Part shown: positions 7,327 through 17,800 of the stretch, piece by piece | Position numbering within the stretch: the stretch's first letter is position 1 | How the letters are laid out: every line of letters starts with the position of its first letter | Source: a virus | Virus record (IMG/VR): IMGVR_UViG_3300008267_000235 | Span: 1 to 52,024 of that record | Strand: one strand, 5' to 3' | DNA length: 52,024 nucleotides | Notes under the pieces: generated by a model | The model's input: the letters and a program-made list of their open reading frames with translations, nothing else | The model's database searches: none | Told to the model about the DNA's origin: nothing | Made by a program: the position numbers and the translations under genes

Positions 7327-10313
7327 TAGCTTTCAAGACAATTAATACTTATATTTATTCCCGAATTCAAAGAGAGAACTTCGTTGAAATTTCTTTCCGT
7401 ACAAGTTAGACTTGTAATAGTCAATTCGTTTCCATTTAGGAAGAATGTAAAACCATAATCATATAGTTGTGGAAGATATTCAATAAGAGCATTTCTCCAC
7501 ATTGTATTTGTTGGTACATCAGTTAGTCCATACCCCTCATAGAATTGTTCTTGGATTATAATATCCCCACCAATTCTTAAATCAACGTACCAACTACTTT
7601 GTACCGAATTTGTAATACAATCATTTAATGTCAAACCACTTTGTGCCAACATTTTATTGACTCTATTTGACAATATACTACTGAAGTTACTTACATCTAC
7701 ATCCCCATTCAACCACGGAAATATATTAAAGTCAGTGTACTCAGTTGTACAGTTATAATCAAAAATATTTGATATTATAAAACAAGGTTCAACAGGTACA
7801 GGAAGGAATTGACAACCTCTTTGTCTTCTATATACAAATTTCTGTCTTTGGAAAATTGAGTTTTCCATTCTGACACCTGTATTCCAAATTGTTGTTGCTG
7901 GAAACATCTGTTCAACCAATGTCATCCAATATGGATTGATTCCATTAACGTAATCAATCAATTTCTGATAGGTATATTTGTTATTTGGTATTCCTACGGT
8001 ACTTTCAGACTCAATATATTTCCAAAATATTGATTGTAGAGTTGGATAGCCTCCCGTTTTACCATCTGTAATATATTGACGGTTTCTTACATTAATCATG
8101 TTCTCCCAAAAAGTCTGAGAAAACTCGAAGAATGTTTTTTTCTTTGGCTGAGGATTAACAAAGGTACTATCAACCCCACCTGGCACAGGATAGCCGACTG
8201 TCAAACCTGACTCAGGAATTGGATAATCATATCTTCTTGATTGGTCCCACACATCATAAACTAAACCTTGAGATGGGTTCAAAAACAAATCAACATTCTT
8301 TACATTGAGAACTAACTTCTCATTATCCACAAAGTAGTACGCATTGTAGTCAGCGTTTGTCGATACTCTGATTTTTGAATCATCTTCTAGCCAAGATTTA
8401 TTATTGTCAACAACTTTTTTCAATTTGAATCCCTCATTCATATAAGGAAAATCTCTAAATCTATTCAAATATAATTGCCCGTAAGTGAATGGTTGTAATT
8501 GAGTTTGAATATCAAAGTTTTGACCTGTATATATTTGCCCCGTGACAGTTACTTGGTCAGGACTTCTATGAGTTGGGGTAGATTCATACCACCCTGCTCC
8601 CAATTGAAAGAAATAGGTTTCAGTGTTTACGGGAGCTTTTGGGAAACCTTCAGTATCAACGGGGTAATCAACGAGTCTCGTATTAACATCTTGATAAGTT
8701 GCAGTCGAAGTGAACGCACTGAATGTTTGTCCTTTAATTTTATATGTTAAACCTGGTATAAAACTCGGAGTATTCTGAACATAAGTACCTCCCGAAATGG
8801 ATGCCCATTGAGTGGTAAACTGTTCCATATTAATTTTTTGGTCAGCTAAGTAAATGTGCTCATTGTATTCAATCAATGAATCAGGAGCACCAATAAGTCT
8901 CATAAGAAATTCAACCGAACGTCTTGTACCTTTTGATTTGAATAAATAAGATGCGTTAAGAATAAGGTTACGATAGAATGCGTAATTCAATTCTGTCGGA
9001 GTCAATGCCCTTGCATATCCAGGATAAGTTGGAGTCGAGGTATTTCCGAAAACCGAACTCAAGAAATCTTCATTCGTTATTGGAGAGAAGTTGGAAGTCC
9101 ATCCCAATGTTTGTGCTAAATTCACTAACAACTGAGACGGAATATCGTTCGATGGATTATAATTGACTGAGTTCATAAATGCTAATGCATCTATAAATTG
9201 TTTGATTTGGTCAAAACTTCTTCCGTAAATTTGGAATATCTTTTCTACCTTTCGACCCAAAGTATCGAATTCTTTCAGGGAATCTGAAACTAAAAATCTA
9301 GAAACCAAGTTGGTTTTAAAAGTATCTAAATTAACTGCAATTGATTCCAACTGAGTCAAGTAGTCCTCGAAAAGAAAAGATTTAATATCCAAGTTCCAAG
9401 GCCCCTCTTTCGGCCACGTCACTTGTTGATAATTTGTGAAAAACTGACCTGCTTCATTTTGTTGGGGCACTTGGAATACTGCAGTATATTCAGGCCTAAC
9501 AAGTCTATTCAATAAAAACTTTTGAACTTCGTCAAAATTTTCTGCGAATATCCTATCTACAACAATATCATTAGGTCTTACTTGAAAATTTTCAAATATT
9601 GTGGTTGCGGTTTTCCCAAATGGTGCTCCTGAAACTATAAATTCGATATAACCTGATGAAAGTGTTGGAGATGGAATAAATGATACAACATTATATATGT
9701 TGTCATTTATTGAAATACAATAATCCAAGTAAGTATTATACAAATTTCTATATGGTGAAACCAATATCTCTCTCACAGAGAGATTAGTTGTTGCACTGAG
9801 TGAATAATCAATATCAAAGGGATTGTTAATTCTACTTGTATCGATTCTGAACGTAGTTTCGTCTGCAGTATTATTGTAAGATATATTATAGGCTGTTGCA
9901 CCAGTCACGAAGTCTTCATTGTTGAATTGAATATTCAAAGATGCTGGAAATCTATGAATAATTTCTGTGACTGATACTTGGAATCTCTTGCTCAAAGACC
10001 CATACATTGAGAAATTTAGTACTTGCGAAACATCATAGTTTGGATAAACCCTAAATTGTGTTGCAATAATCCTACGACTCTCTTCTAAATTACTAATATC
10101 TAATCCATCCAAACCGATTGGGTCAGAGAAGGCTCCTATGTTGAAATCTCTGGTAGTTCTTTCTGTTACAGATGTTGTGAACTCAAAGTTTCCTTGCGTA
10201 AGTCCTCCACCTTCCACTGTTTGTAATCCAACAATGTTGTCAGAGAAAGTTGCCGCCCCACTACCTGGCCTTGGCGGATAGAAAAATTTAGTAGTCCTTT
10301 GAGTAGTAGCCAT
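7326..10313 (-). CDS. P2 gpI-like baseplate wedge/fibre-connector protein
   Basis: 995 residues. Around residues 350-475 it resembles the phage tail protein I family: helix-rich, LLVNLAQTLGW, then YRNLILNASYLFKSKGTRRS and VEFLMRLIGAP. This matches the family pattern of a ...LAxxLG... stretch followed by KGT in an RxxL context. gpI-type proteins form the outer baseplate wedge and link J-like proteins to fibres, which fits a position downstream of gp25 and gp6. The rest is beta-rich and unassigned. The C-terminal ~100 residues share a pattern with the C-terminus of the next protein. Start and stop are coupled by TAATG overlaps on both sides. T4 gp7/gp10-type wedge roles are alternatives. Confidence 0.68.
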   Translation of the reverse strand: MATTQRTTKFFYPPRPGSGAATFSDNIVGLQTVEGGGLTQGNFEFTTSVTERTTRDFNIGAFSDPIGLDGLDISNLEESRRIIATQFRVYPNYDVSQVLNFSMYGSLSKRFQVSVTEIIHRFPASLNIQFNNEDFVTGATAYNISYNNTADETTFRIDTSRINNPFDIDYSLSATTNLSVREILVSPYRNLYNTYLDYCISINDNIYNVVSFIPSPTLSSGYIEFIVSGAPFGKTATTIFENFQVRPNDIVVDRIFAENFDEVQKFLLNRLVRPEYTAVFQVPQQNEAGQFFTNYQQVTWPKEGPWNLDIKSFLFEDYLTQLESIAVNLDTFKTNLVSRFLVSDSLKEFDTLGRKVEKIFQIYGRSFDQIKQFIDALAFMNSVNYNPSNDIPSQLLVNLAQTLGWTSNFSPITNEDFLSSVFGNTSTPTYPGYARALTPTELNYAFYRNLILNASYLFKSKGTRRSVEFLMRLIGAPDSLIEYNEHIYLADQKINMEQFTTQWASISGGTYVQNTPSFIPGLTYKIKGQTFSAFTSTATYQDVNTRLVDYPVDTEGFPKAPVNTETYFFQLGAGWYESTPTHRSPDQVTVTGQIYTGQNFDIQTQLQPFTYGQLYLNRFRDFPYMNEGFKLKKVVDNNKSWLEDDSKIRVSTNADYNAYYFVDNEKLVLNVKNVDLFLNPSQGLVYDVWDQSRRYDYPIPESGLTVGYPVPGGVDSTFVNPQPKKKTFFEFSQTFWENMINVRNRQYITDGKTGGYPTLQSIFWKYIESESTVGIPNNKYTYQKLIDYVNGINPYWMTLVEQMFPATTIWNTGVRMENSIFQRQKFVYRRQRGCQFLPVPVEPCFIISNIFDYNCTTEYTDFNIFPWLNGDVDVSNFSSILSNRVNKMLAQSGLTLNDCITNSVQSSWYVDLRIGGDIIIQEQFYEGYGLTDVPTNTMWRNALIEYLPQLYDYGFTFFLNGNELTITSLTCTERNFNEVLSLNSGINISINCLES

Positions 10314-11221
10314 TAATTAGTGATATTTGTAAAGTTTTTACTGAAATCAATATTGTTTCCTCTACTTTGTCTAACCTCATAAAGAAGAGCATTAAATTGG
10401 TCTCTAATTTCGTAAAGGTTGTATTGTCTGTATATGTTGTTATTCGCATCGTAGATGGTGTAAATTCCATCATCAATTGATTTAGTTTGATTACCATAAA
10501 GAGCAATTGCAAGAGACGAAATATCATATTCAACCATTTCAATCTCCACAGAAACAGGATTGAAAAATGTATTAGTTATGACAATATCTTGATCTGGCTG
10601 TCCAATGTATGGAGTTGAATTTGGTTTGTTTGTTGGTGATGAAGATGGTGAAAGAGTCAAGAAAATTAAATTCGAATCTCCCTCCACATACCTGTATCTT
10701 ATAGCCTTTTGAGTAGTATTGACTTCGTTTGTTACGACAGGCTCGCAAAAGAAACTTGATGTTACAACTCGGAAAAAGTTGGGAATTCTCGACCCGTCAG
10801 GATTCAAATATTCTACTCTGAATCCAACTAATCCTTGTTGAACAAATTTATTTTGATATTGGGTTGGTACATCAGTAACATCAATTACAATTCCTTTCAC
10901 ATTTGGTAGTGCACTTAACACACCACAATCAGTTATTACAGTTCTTATTTCCGCAGGTCTTATATATAAGGTGTAAATTCCCAACGCATTAAATTGGTTT
11001 GCAGGAAGAGTCAAATTATAAAGTCCACCCAAAACTTCCACACCAGGAGTTCCACCAGTCTCAGTGTTTGCGAAGTAAGGTCGTAATATAGTCTGTGCGT
11101 CCAACTTAGTTAATACAAATTGGTCTGTCACATCCCTTGTAGGAGTATAGTTCATAATAATTTCTACATCCGCTGGTGAAACATCTGAAGGTCTTATTGT
11201 ACCGTATGAGCCGATTGCCAT
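10313..11221 (-). CDS. Baseplate-region structural protein, unknown
   Basis: 302 residues, no family recognised. It is acidic to neutral and beta-rich with no membrane or signal segment (MAIGSYGTIRPSDVSPADVE at the start). It heads a translationally coupled set: its TAA overlaps the ATG of the gpI-like gene (TAATG). It also has its own TATTTAT motif 18-24 bases upstream, so it probably starts a transcript covering the gpI-like, SprB-repeat and 111-aa genes. Structural role inferred from context only. Confidence 0.72.
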   Translation of the reverse strand: MAIGSYGTIRPSDVSPADVEIIMNYTPTRDVTDQFVLTKLDAQTILRPYFANTETGGTPGVEVLGGLYNLTLPANQFNALGIYTLYIRPAEIRTVITDCGVLSALPNVKGIVIDVTDVPTQYQNKFVQQGLVGFRVEYLNPDGSRIPNFFRVVTSSFFCEPVVTNEVNTTQKAIRYRYVEGDSNLIFLTLSPSSSPTNKPNSTPYIGQPDQDIVITNTFFNPVSVEIEMVEYDISSLAIALYGNQTKSIDDGIYTIYDANNNIYRQYNLYEIRDQFNALLYEVRQSRGNNIDFSKNFTNITN

Positions 11222-11238
11222 ATTTTCTTATTTAATTT

Positions 11239-11245
11239 ATAAATA
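11239..11245 (-). promoter_or_regulatory. TATTTAT late-promoter-like motif
   Basis: The coding strand reads CTATTTATAAAT in the short gap between two structural genes, 18-24 bases upstream of the start at 11221. Confidence 0.55.
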
Positions 11246-11260
11246 GTTTAGTTCTTTTTT

Positions 11261-12355
11261 TCAATTGGTACTTTCTTTATTAACCACATTAAAAAATCCA
11301 TACCCATAGTTAATCATATCTCCCAAATTATCTACCTCACCTAATCTCAAAACTCGTTCATAGGCACTATTTTTTCCCCTTTCCACAAAAACATTAGTTT
11401 GAATCTGTGGTTGGTCAATGACTTTGAGAAGTACCTCATCTTTCGTAATTGGTACTGCTGTAAGATTATTCGAGGTAAATCCCGATGATTGTTGGAAAAA
11501 TATTGTAGTCCCGTCTTTATAATCATAATAATTGACACCTGTTATTGTGTAAGCAGTATATACAGGATTTATATCAGATACTGCCCCCCATATTTGTCCA
11601 TTACTTATTACAGGAACTCCAACTCTGAATTTCGGGCTACCATAGAACGCCAATTCATTTATTCTTGATTTAGTATTTCCTGAGACAGTGAATGGTACTG
11701 TTACATAATTGTTCGATGTTTGTGCCGAAACTTCATTCACCGCATCTCCTGAGAAAATATAATTGTATGACACAGGTGTTCCAATCCAATTTCCAGTCGC
11801 GGGAGCAAAGAATGACTCACCTTGAGGATTGAATATTACAACATCTGAAAACGGAACATTTATAGTTTTGGAAACCCTTGTTATTCCCCATGGATTTGTT
11901 TGCTCCAACGTGATGGTATATTGTCTTGTTGCGGTGGGATAAGTGTGAGTTATTGAATTTGGAGCATAGTTGGTAATTGTTTGTTTCGGACTTCCATCTC
12001 CCCAATCAACTCTATAAACTGATAATTCCAAAAACTTTTGAAATTCGTCCGATGTATTATACACATTCCAAACATAAGGTTGGCTTGTTGTGGATGAAAA
12101 TAAAAAGTTTGTCACCACATCTTTTTGTAACACTGCCCCATCGAAAGGACTATAATATCCCGCATCAACCGCAGTTTGTCTCAACAAAATGTTTACAGAT
12201 AAACCAGTCAATATTGAAGTCCCACTTGGCCCCGAACTAACCACTTGAGTCATTGCAGAGTAAACCCCAACAGGAGTACCCTTATAATCCACAACAGATA
12301 AATCTCCTCTGATATTCTCGGGTGAAACTATGAATCTATAAGTATCCTGTGACAT
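11261..12355 (-). CDS. Structural protein with PKD-like domain
   Basis: 364 residues. Residues ~108-168 look like a PKD/Ig-like domain: VDWGDGSP, then ITHTYPTATRQYTITL, the usual WGDG...H-Y...Y-x-I/V arrangement. PKD domains are beta-sandwiches used in surface and fibre proteins for protein or glycan contacts. N-terminal and C-terminal parts are not recognised. The ATG overlaps the upstream stop as TAATG at 12355, so it is translated with the 277-aa gene. Likely a baseplate or fibre accessory; which one is not clear. Confidence 0.72.
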   Translation of the reverse strand: MSQDTYRFIVSPENIRGDLSVVDYKGTPVGVYSAMTQVVSSGPSGTSILTGLSVNILLRQTAVDAGYYSPFDGAVLQKDVVTNFLFSSTTSQPYVWNVYNTSDEFQKFLELSVYRVDWGDGSPKQTITNYAPNSITHTYPTATRQYTITLEQTNPWGITRVSKTINVPFSDVVIFNPQGESFFAPATGNWIGTPVSYNYIFSGDAVNEVSAQTSNNYVTVPFTVSGNTKSRINELAFYGSPKFRVGVPVISNGQIWGAVSDINPVYTAYTITGVNYYDYKDGTTIFFQQSSGFTSNNLTAVPITKDEVLLKVIDQPQIQTNVFVERGKNSAYERVLRLGEVDNLGDMINYGYGFFNVVNKESTN

Positions 12356-13185
12356 TACTGTGGTGGATTAACGTACTCATACCATTTTATGGGAATATTT
12401 GTTCCCAACCTTTGACCAGTTGTATTCAATACTTCGTAAGTTTGTTTTTCATAATTCAACTTTACCGTGTAATAAAAGTATTGTGTGTTATCAAAAGCAT
12501 ATTTGTTTCCAACCAAAAGAGCTTGTGGTCCATTTGTCAAATCAACTTGACTTGCACCTCTACCCGTCATCATTTTAGTAAACTGACCTGTTTTTGCGTT
12601 GAAAAACTTTGCTGTCATATAGAATGTATCGATGTCTAAAAAGTTTCTTTTTTTCAACCAATAAAAAAAGAACCCTTCTTTGTCCCCAACATAATCTAAA
12701 ACATACTTAGGTTTTCTAATATTGACCAAAGTTCTTTGCATTTGAGTTTCCATAAACAATCCCTGTTGAGTTGGAAGAATTACAGTTACATAATTCTTTT
12801 GTTGTTTTTCATCAGGGGTGTCATAAAAATCTAACTTGAAGAAAGAGTTTGAAAAATTATTTTCATAATAATAAACCTCCTGAGGAGTGAACCCCTCACT
12901 CAAATAATTGATTCTCCAATTGGCCAAATCATTCAATGAACCTCCAGAGTAAAAATAAAATTCATAATTGATTGCTGTAGCATCAGTCGTTCCTGTTGCA
13001 GGAGAGTGAGCAAACCTCGAAACTTCAAAGTCTCTACCTTTACCTATGACATCTTCAATTATTTTGGTTTCATACTCGTCAATTGCCAAGTCTAAACCCA
13101 AGTAATCCCATTTGAGTTCTACAGGAATGTTGATTTGTTTATCAACAATCGCATCTTGTCTAATCACGAATTTATTCACACTCAT
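12355..13185 (-). CDS. Baseplate-region structural protein, unknown
   Basis: 276 residues from the ATG at 13185, overlapping the end of the upstream gene by 14 bases; a TTG one codon earlier is possible but less likely. The protein is rich in aromatic residues (YYYENNFSNSFFKLDFYD; FFFYWLKKRNFLD) and ends NPPQ just before the coupled start of the PKD-domain gene. No family recognised. The unbroken overlaps with neighbours suggest a complex member made in fixed ratio with them. Confidence 0.72.
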   Translation of the reverse strand: MSVNKFVIRQDAIVDKQINIPVELKWDYLGLDLAIDEYETKIIEDVIGKGRDFEVSRFAHSPATGTTDATAINYEFYFYSGGSLNDLANWRINYLSEGFTPQEVYYYENNFSNSFFKLDFYDTPDEKQQKNYVTVILPTQQGLFMETQMQRTLVNIRKPKYVLDYVGDKEGFFFYWLKKRNFLDIDTFYMTAKFFNAKTGQFTKMMTGRGASQVDLTNGPQALLVGNKYAFDNTQYFYYTVKLNYEKQTYEVLNTTGQRLGTNIPIKWYEYVNPPQ

Positions 13186-14869
13186 CAATCAACGGTTTAA
13201 GAGCAAAATCAAATCCTTCAAGATTATCATTGTAATTTATTCCTTCAGGAATCAATCTGAATATTACCTGAGTATAAGGATAATGGGCTGAATTCAAATA
13301 TGGATAATCAACTCCACGTCCTAAGTTGTCAATAAATCCATAGGTATAAATATCCCTCCATCTGAACTGTTGGTCAGCATTAGAATAAAACGCCCAACTC
13401 GGTACATTGTCAATCTGCCCCAAATTAGCGGTTTCAATATAATCTGAGAATACTTTCAGTACCATTGGGTTATGAGGGTTATAATAATAACCTGGTGAAT
13501 TGGTTGAAAAATTGTTCGTAGTTTGGAATACGTCTTGATTGAATTTTACTTTGTGATAATATTTTGCGACAACCCTCTCGGTTTGTTCATAATCATTCCA
13601 CTCACAGAAATCACCATCCATCGCATCACCAGCTTTCAAATCCAAATTGTAATAGAAAGTTTTTCTCACTCCATTTGATAGAGTATATGCCGACACAGGA
13701 ATTGTTGTATTTGACTTTTCATTATTTAAATCCCACCATGGATTTGTATTTTTAGATAAATTGAATTCCCATCCTTGTTTTAATCCAACCCCTCTGAATG
13801 GCTGATTGAAATACCCTGAATATCCTTTATTGATTATTGTCAAACTTATTTCATTCAATGGTCTTTTTTGGTTGTCTCGTAATCCAGCAAAGTCCAAGTC
13901 ATAATTTGATGTTATGTCATAAGCATTCGAACTCGATCTCTGTGAGACCCTAGTAACATTATTTGGTGTTATGGAACTATATTCCAATTTTTTTTCTTCA
14001 TCGAAAACATTTTTTTCAAATCCAGCCTTTGTGATGGCTAAGTCAGTTAGATTTGTTATGATTTTATATTTTTTTACATAGTATTTCGATTTTGTTTCAG
14101 TCAAATTACTTGGGTTTATTACCCTTCTAAAAGTTCCAATAGTTCCACTATTAAAAGTCGATCCAGTAAATCCAATGTTAAATAAATTAAAAATGTATTC
14201 TCTACTACCAAATAATCCATTACCCAATGAGAATACCTGAAAAATATTACTTCCTCTATAACTAAAAGAAAGTTCAACATACTCCCCTATAGTTAATCCA
14301 TGAGGAGCAATACATACGAACGAAACCAAACCATTACCGTTTCGGGTTGTACTCGTAATCGAAAAAGGAATTCCACTCGAAGCAATCCAATTCACATCGT
14401 TATTTGTTCTCGAATAATATGTAAGTTGCTTGTTTCCATCATTCTCATGTGGATATGTCAAGTAATACATCCAATTATATGTGTAAGCACTTTTCGCTTT
14501 ATATTGAAAATGGTTGTCCGATACATCAGGTCTGTAAAAATCAAACTCATAATATTGTGGGAACCCTCTCCAAATTCCACTTTCTTTTGAAGAAGATGGA
14601 TTAGTATAGTATAAATTATATTGGAATGGAAGATAGTTTGTTGAACCCGTATAAGTGTTGTCGTACAAATATGTAATCTTAAATGTTGGTCTGAATATAG
14701 TATTCGCTTGTCTTTCATCATCATAAACTTGCGCTAAGTTCAATGTTGATGTACGATCATACTCAGTAATCTCCTGACTTTGCTGTTGGAGTGTTATTGA
14801 CACTTCCTCATCTAAAGATGGAGCTCCCTTATATCTTTGACCACTAGGTATTATTGTATACTTATTCAT
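13172..14869 (-). CDS. Baseplate-region structural protein, unknown
   Basis: 565 residues, rich in Tyr, Asn and Phe, mostly beta-predicted, without signal or membrane segments. It overlaps the 1613-aa gene by 8 bases at its start and the 276-aa gene by 14 bases at its end, so it is translated within the same coupled cluster. No conserved motif that I can name. A virion wedge or fibre-base role is inferred from position downstream of gp25-gp6. Confidence 0.73.
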   Translation of the reverse strand: MNKYTIIPSGQRYKGAPSLDEEVSITLQQQSQEITEYDRTSTLNLAQVYDDERQANTIFRPTFKITYLYDNTYTGSTNYLPFQYNLYYTNPSSSKESGIWRGFPQYYEFDFYRPDVSDNHFQYKAKSAYTYNWMYYLTYPHENDGNKQLTYYSRTNNDVNWIASSGIPFSITSTTRNGNGLVSFVCIAPHGLTIGEYVELSFSYRGSNIFQVFSLGNGLFGSREYIFNLFNIGFTGSTFNSGTIGTFRRVINPSNLTETKSKYYVKKYKIITNLTDLAITKAGFEKNVFDEEKKLEYSSITPNNVTRVSQRSSSNAYDITSNYDLDFAGLRDNQKRPLNEISLTIINKGYSGYFNQPFRGVGLKQGWEFNLSKNTNPWWDLNNEKSNTTIPVSAYTLSNGVRKTFYYNLDLKAGDAMDGDFCEWNDYEQTERVVAKYYHKVKFNQDVFQTTNNFSTNSPGYYYNPHNPMVLKVFSDYIETANLGQIDNVPSWAFYSNADQQFRWRDIYTYGFIDNLGRGVDYPYLNSAHYPYTQVIFRLIPEGINYNDNLEGFDFALKPLIDECE

Positions 14870-17800
14870 CTACAGAATATTTCCTTTTGAATTTATCTAA
14901 AGCTGTCTCTCCTAAAACGGTTCCGAAATAGAATTGGAATGGTGCCCCAACAACAAATTTTTGTTTTAAAGCTCCAGTCGCAGAATACGTTCCATCTCCA
15001 ACTGTTCCGTTTACATTGAATATGTATCCACGTGCATTCAAATCGTTCGACTCAGAGTTGTTACTCCAAAAATATGGTGTGTCTGGAGAATATCTGTCCA
15101 ATGATTGGAATCTCGAGTTTTGAACAATATCAGAAAATGAAGTTGCCCAGTCATTATACTGATTACCAAATATTAGATTAGTATTATTCAATTTCCATTG
15201 ATAAAATGGTACAATTTGAGATTTGATTCCATATGGATATGGATAATATCCTACATCATCTGTCCCTCTGAAATTGATTCTTCCTGGAGTCAAATAATCT
15301 TTGGTTTGCAAATCCTCAGTTGTTGAAGAAAACCATACAGCAATTGTTGGATTACTTGCGGTTCCTAATATTTGTGTAGGTTGGTTGGTCGCACCAGAGA
15401 CACTATCATAATATTCTGGAGAATAGTTGATATTTCCGATTTCACTATTGATAGACATAAGTTGAGCAAGGTCACCATCAATTCTTTTTTGGCGTCTTGA
15501 GAATAACTGATTTATTCCATTGTCTCCCGAAGAAATTAAATCCCTCAAAAATTTATCATCCGTTATTCTCGAAATCACAAATAAGTTCACCAAATCTGAC
15601 GTGTCACCATAACTAGTTGGATTGATGTTAGGGATAATGTAACCTCTTGTTGATGTATCAAAAGTAATTTCAGAATAAAAATAATCTTTCATCCCCATGT
15701 TTATTACTGTTGTAGGGAACAATAAGTTCACAGTGTTAAGAGAATTAACGTTGTTTGTCAACTTCCCGACAAATTTGTTTGTTGTAAGATTATACGGACT
15801 ACTTCTATAATAAAAATTGTTACTATCTCTATTATAATAAACTACATCTTCACAAAACCTTACTTGACTTATTTGATTTTGTTTGTTGTAAAAAGTGTCT
15901 ACTTGTATTGGGAAGAAATATAATGAACCATTAATCCAATTATTCATGAAAGACTGAGATAAGACTCCTCTACACAATCCATAGAAAAATCTGAATCTGT
16001 ATGCCCACTCATTAAAATTACTTATATCTTTTGATAAGTCAGTTCCAGGTTTTCGAAGGAACATATAACATCCCTCTTCAACCGCATCTTTGGTTGTACA
16101 TTCTTGGTTTATTTCGAAATCACTTCCAAACCCTGTATAACAACTTAACCCTACCATGTTTTCACAATTGAAAGAAGACAAAACTGTCAAATAATTTGGT
16201 TGACCTTCAATGTCTGGAGTCACTATTTCAGCCCCCGTGCTATATGACGCTAAATCAATTGGTTGGTCAGCATCAATAATCTGATAGAATGTAAAATTAT
16301 TATTTTGTTGTAACAATGCGGGGTTTGTTTGCCATGAACTTCCATTTAGACTATCCGATGATGGTAATCTATCAGTTCTCATGACATTTATAACTTTTGA
16401 TGAAATCGACATAGGATTTGCCGATAAAGAAGGATACGCATTCGGAGTGGCATATTGATAGATTACATCTCGATAATTGAAATTAACTGCTAGTAATGTT
16501 GCAATCAACGCTCCAACTGCAAAAATACCAACAACAAATGGGAATAAAAATGGAATTGCCGCCAATGGTAATATTGAAGCAGAAGACCCCAAAATTACCG
16601 CTGACAATGGATTCAATGAAAATGCAGTTATATTTGAAAAAATATAAGACGCACCAGATACATCCTCGGATTCATCGTATTTTGCAGAGTTTTGATTTGG
16701 TGAATAGAAATCATTATTTGTCCTACTCACTACACCAGTCACTCCACCTATATTTTTATCGTTCAATCCTCTAACTCCACTAGTATTTGCATCTAAGCTT
16801 CCATAATAACCGACAGTTGAAGTTGTGAATCCAGAAAAGTTGTCACCTGGAGTAAAAAAGTATGAAGGATAAAACATACCATTCTGATTAAATGGTTGCA
16901 CAGAAATATTGGTCTGTGTCAATTTTTGAATAGGAATATTCAATCTAGTTTGAGCAGTAATTGTTAAACTTGAATCGTCTATGTTTTTTCCGAAAATTCT
17001 ACCTAATGAATACTGATTGGTGTACTTAGGTGAATACGGGTCAACTCCTCGTTGGAGTATAAGAATATATTGGTTTTCAATGTCAGTGAAAGCATCCAAA
17101 GGACTGATAAGAAAATCTTTATCATTTCTACTATATCCTCTTACCGCTCTTTTTCTAGCTAAAATTAATCTTGAAGGAGCTGCGATTACATTTGGAAAAC
17201 ATTCCAAAGTTTCTACGTTCCATATTTTTATTGCATCCGCTACAGTAATTGCCGTAATTACTTGGAAGTATTCTCTATCTTGCGGATATATTTGTCTTGT
17301 TATAGTACTACCAGTTGGTAATGTATATAATACAGTTTGGTCAGTTGTTTGGGTTACAGCATAATCAACATTTATTGTTGTAGCTTGTTGTATTGTAGTA
17401 CCTGTTATTCCATTCACAACCCCGTTGACAGTTTCAGCAGTATATAAAAAATTTCTATCTGTCGTAGTTGCAGGATTGACAGATGTCAACAATTGTCCCG
17501 ACTCATAAAATTGATTCGAAAGAACCGTAATCGTATTATCATAGTGAAACTTTCCGAAATTGGAATTTTGTGCAAAAGTGACTTTTATTTTATTAAGGTT
17601 GTCAAAATAAGTGTTTCTTGTATTGAACACGTTAATACGTTCACCTAAAGTAAGACTTTCAGAAAATGCAAAATGTTTTCTCTCATCAGATTCCTCTGAT
17701 AAGAATCTAACAACAGATGACTTTGGTGTTTTGAATAATGAAAGGTCTGACACGGAATCATTATTTCCTGCCAACGCTTGTGCAAAAATTGAAGATTTTA

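Noticed and set aside
17017-17364. 115-codon plus-strand frame opposite the 1613-aa gene
   Set aside because: Antisense shadow; the minus frame is continuous and coupled to its neighbours.
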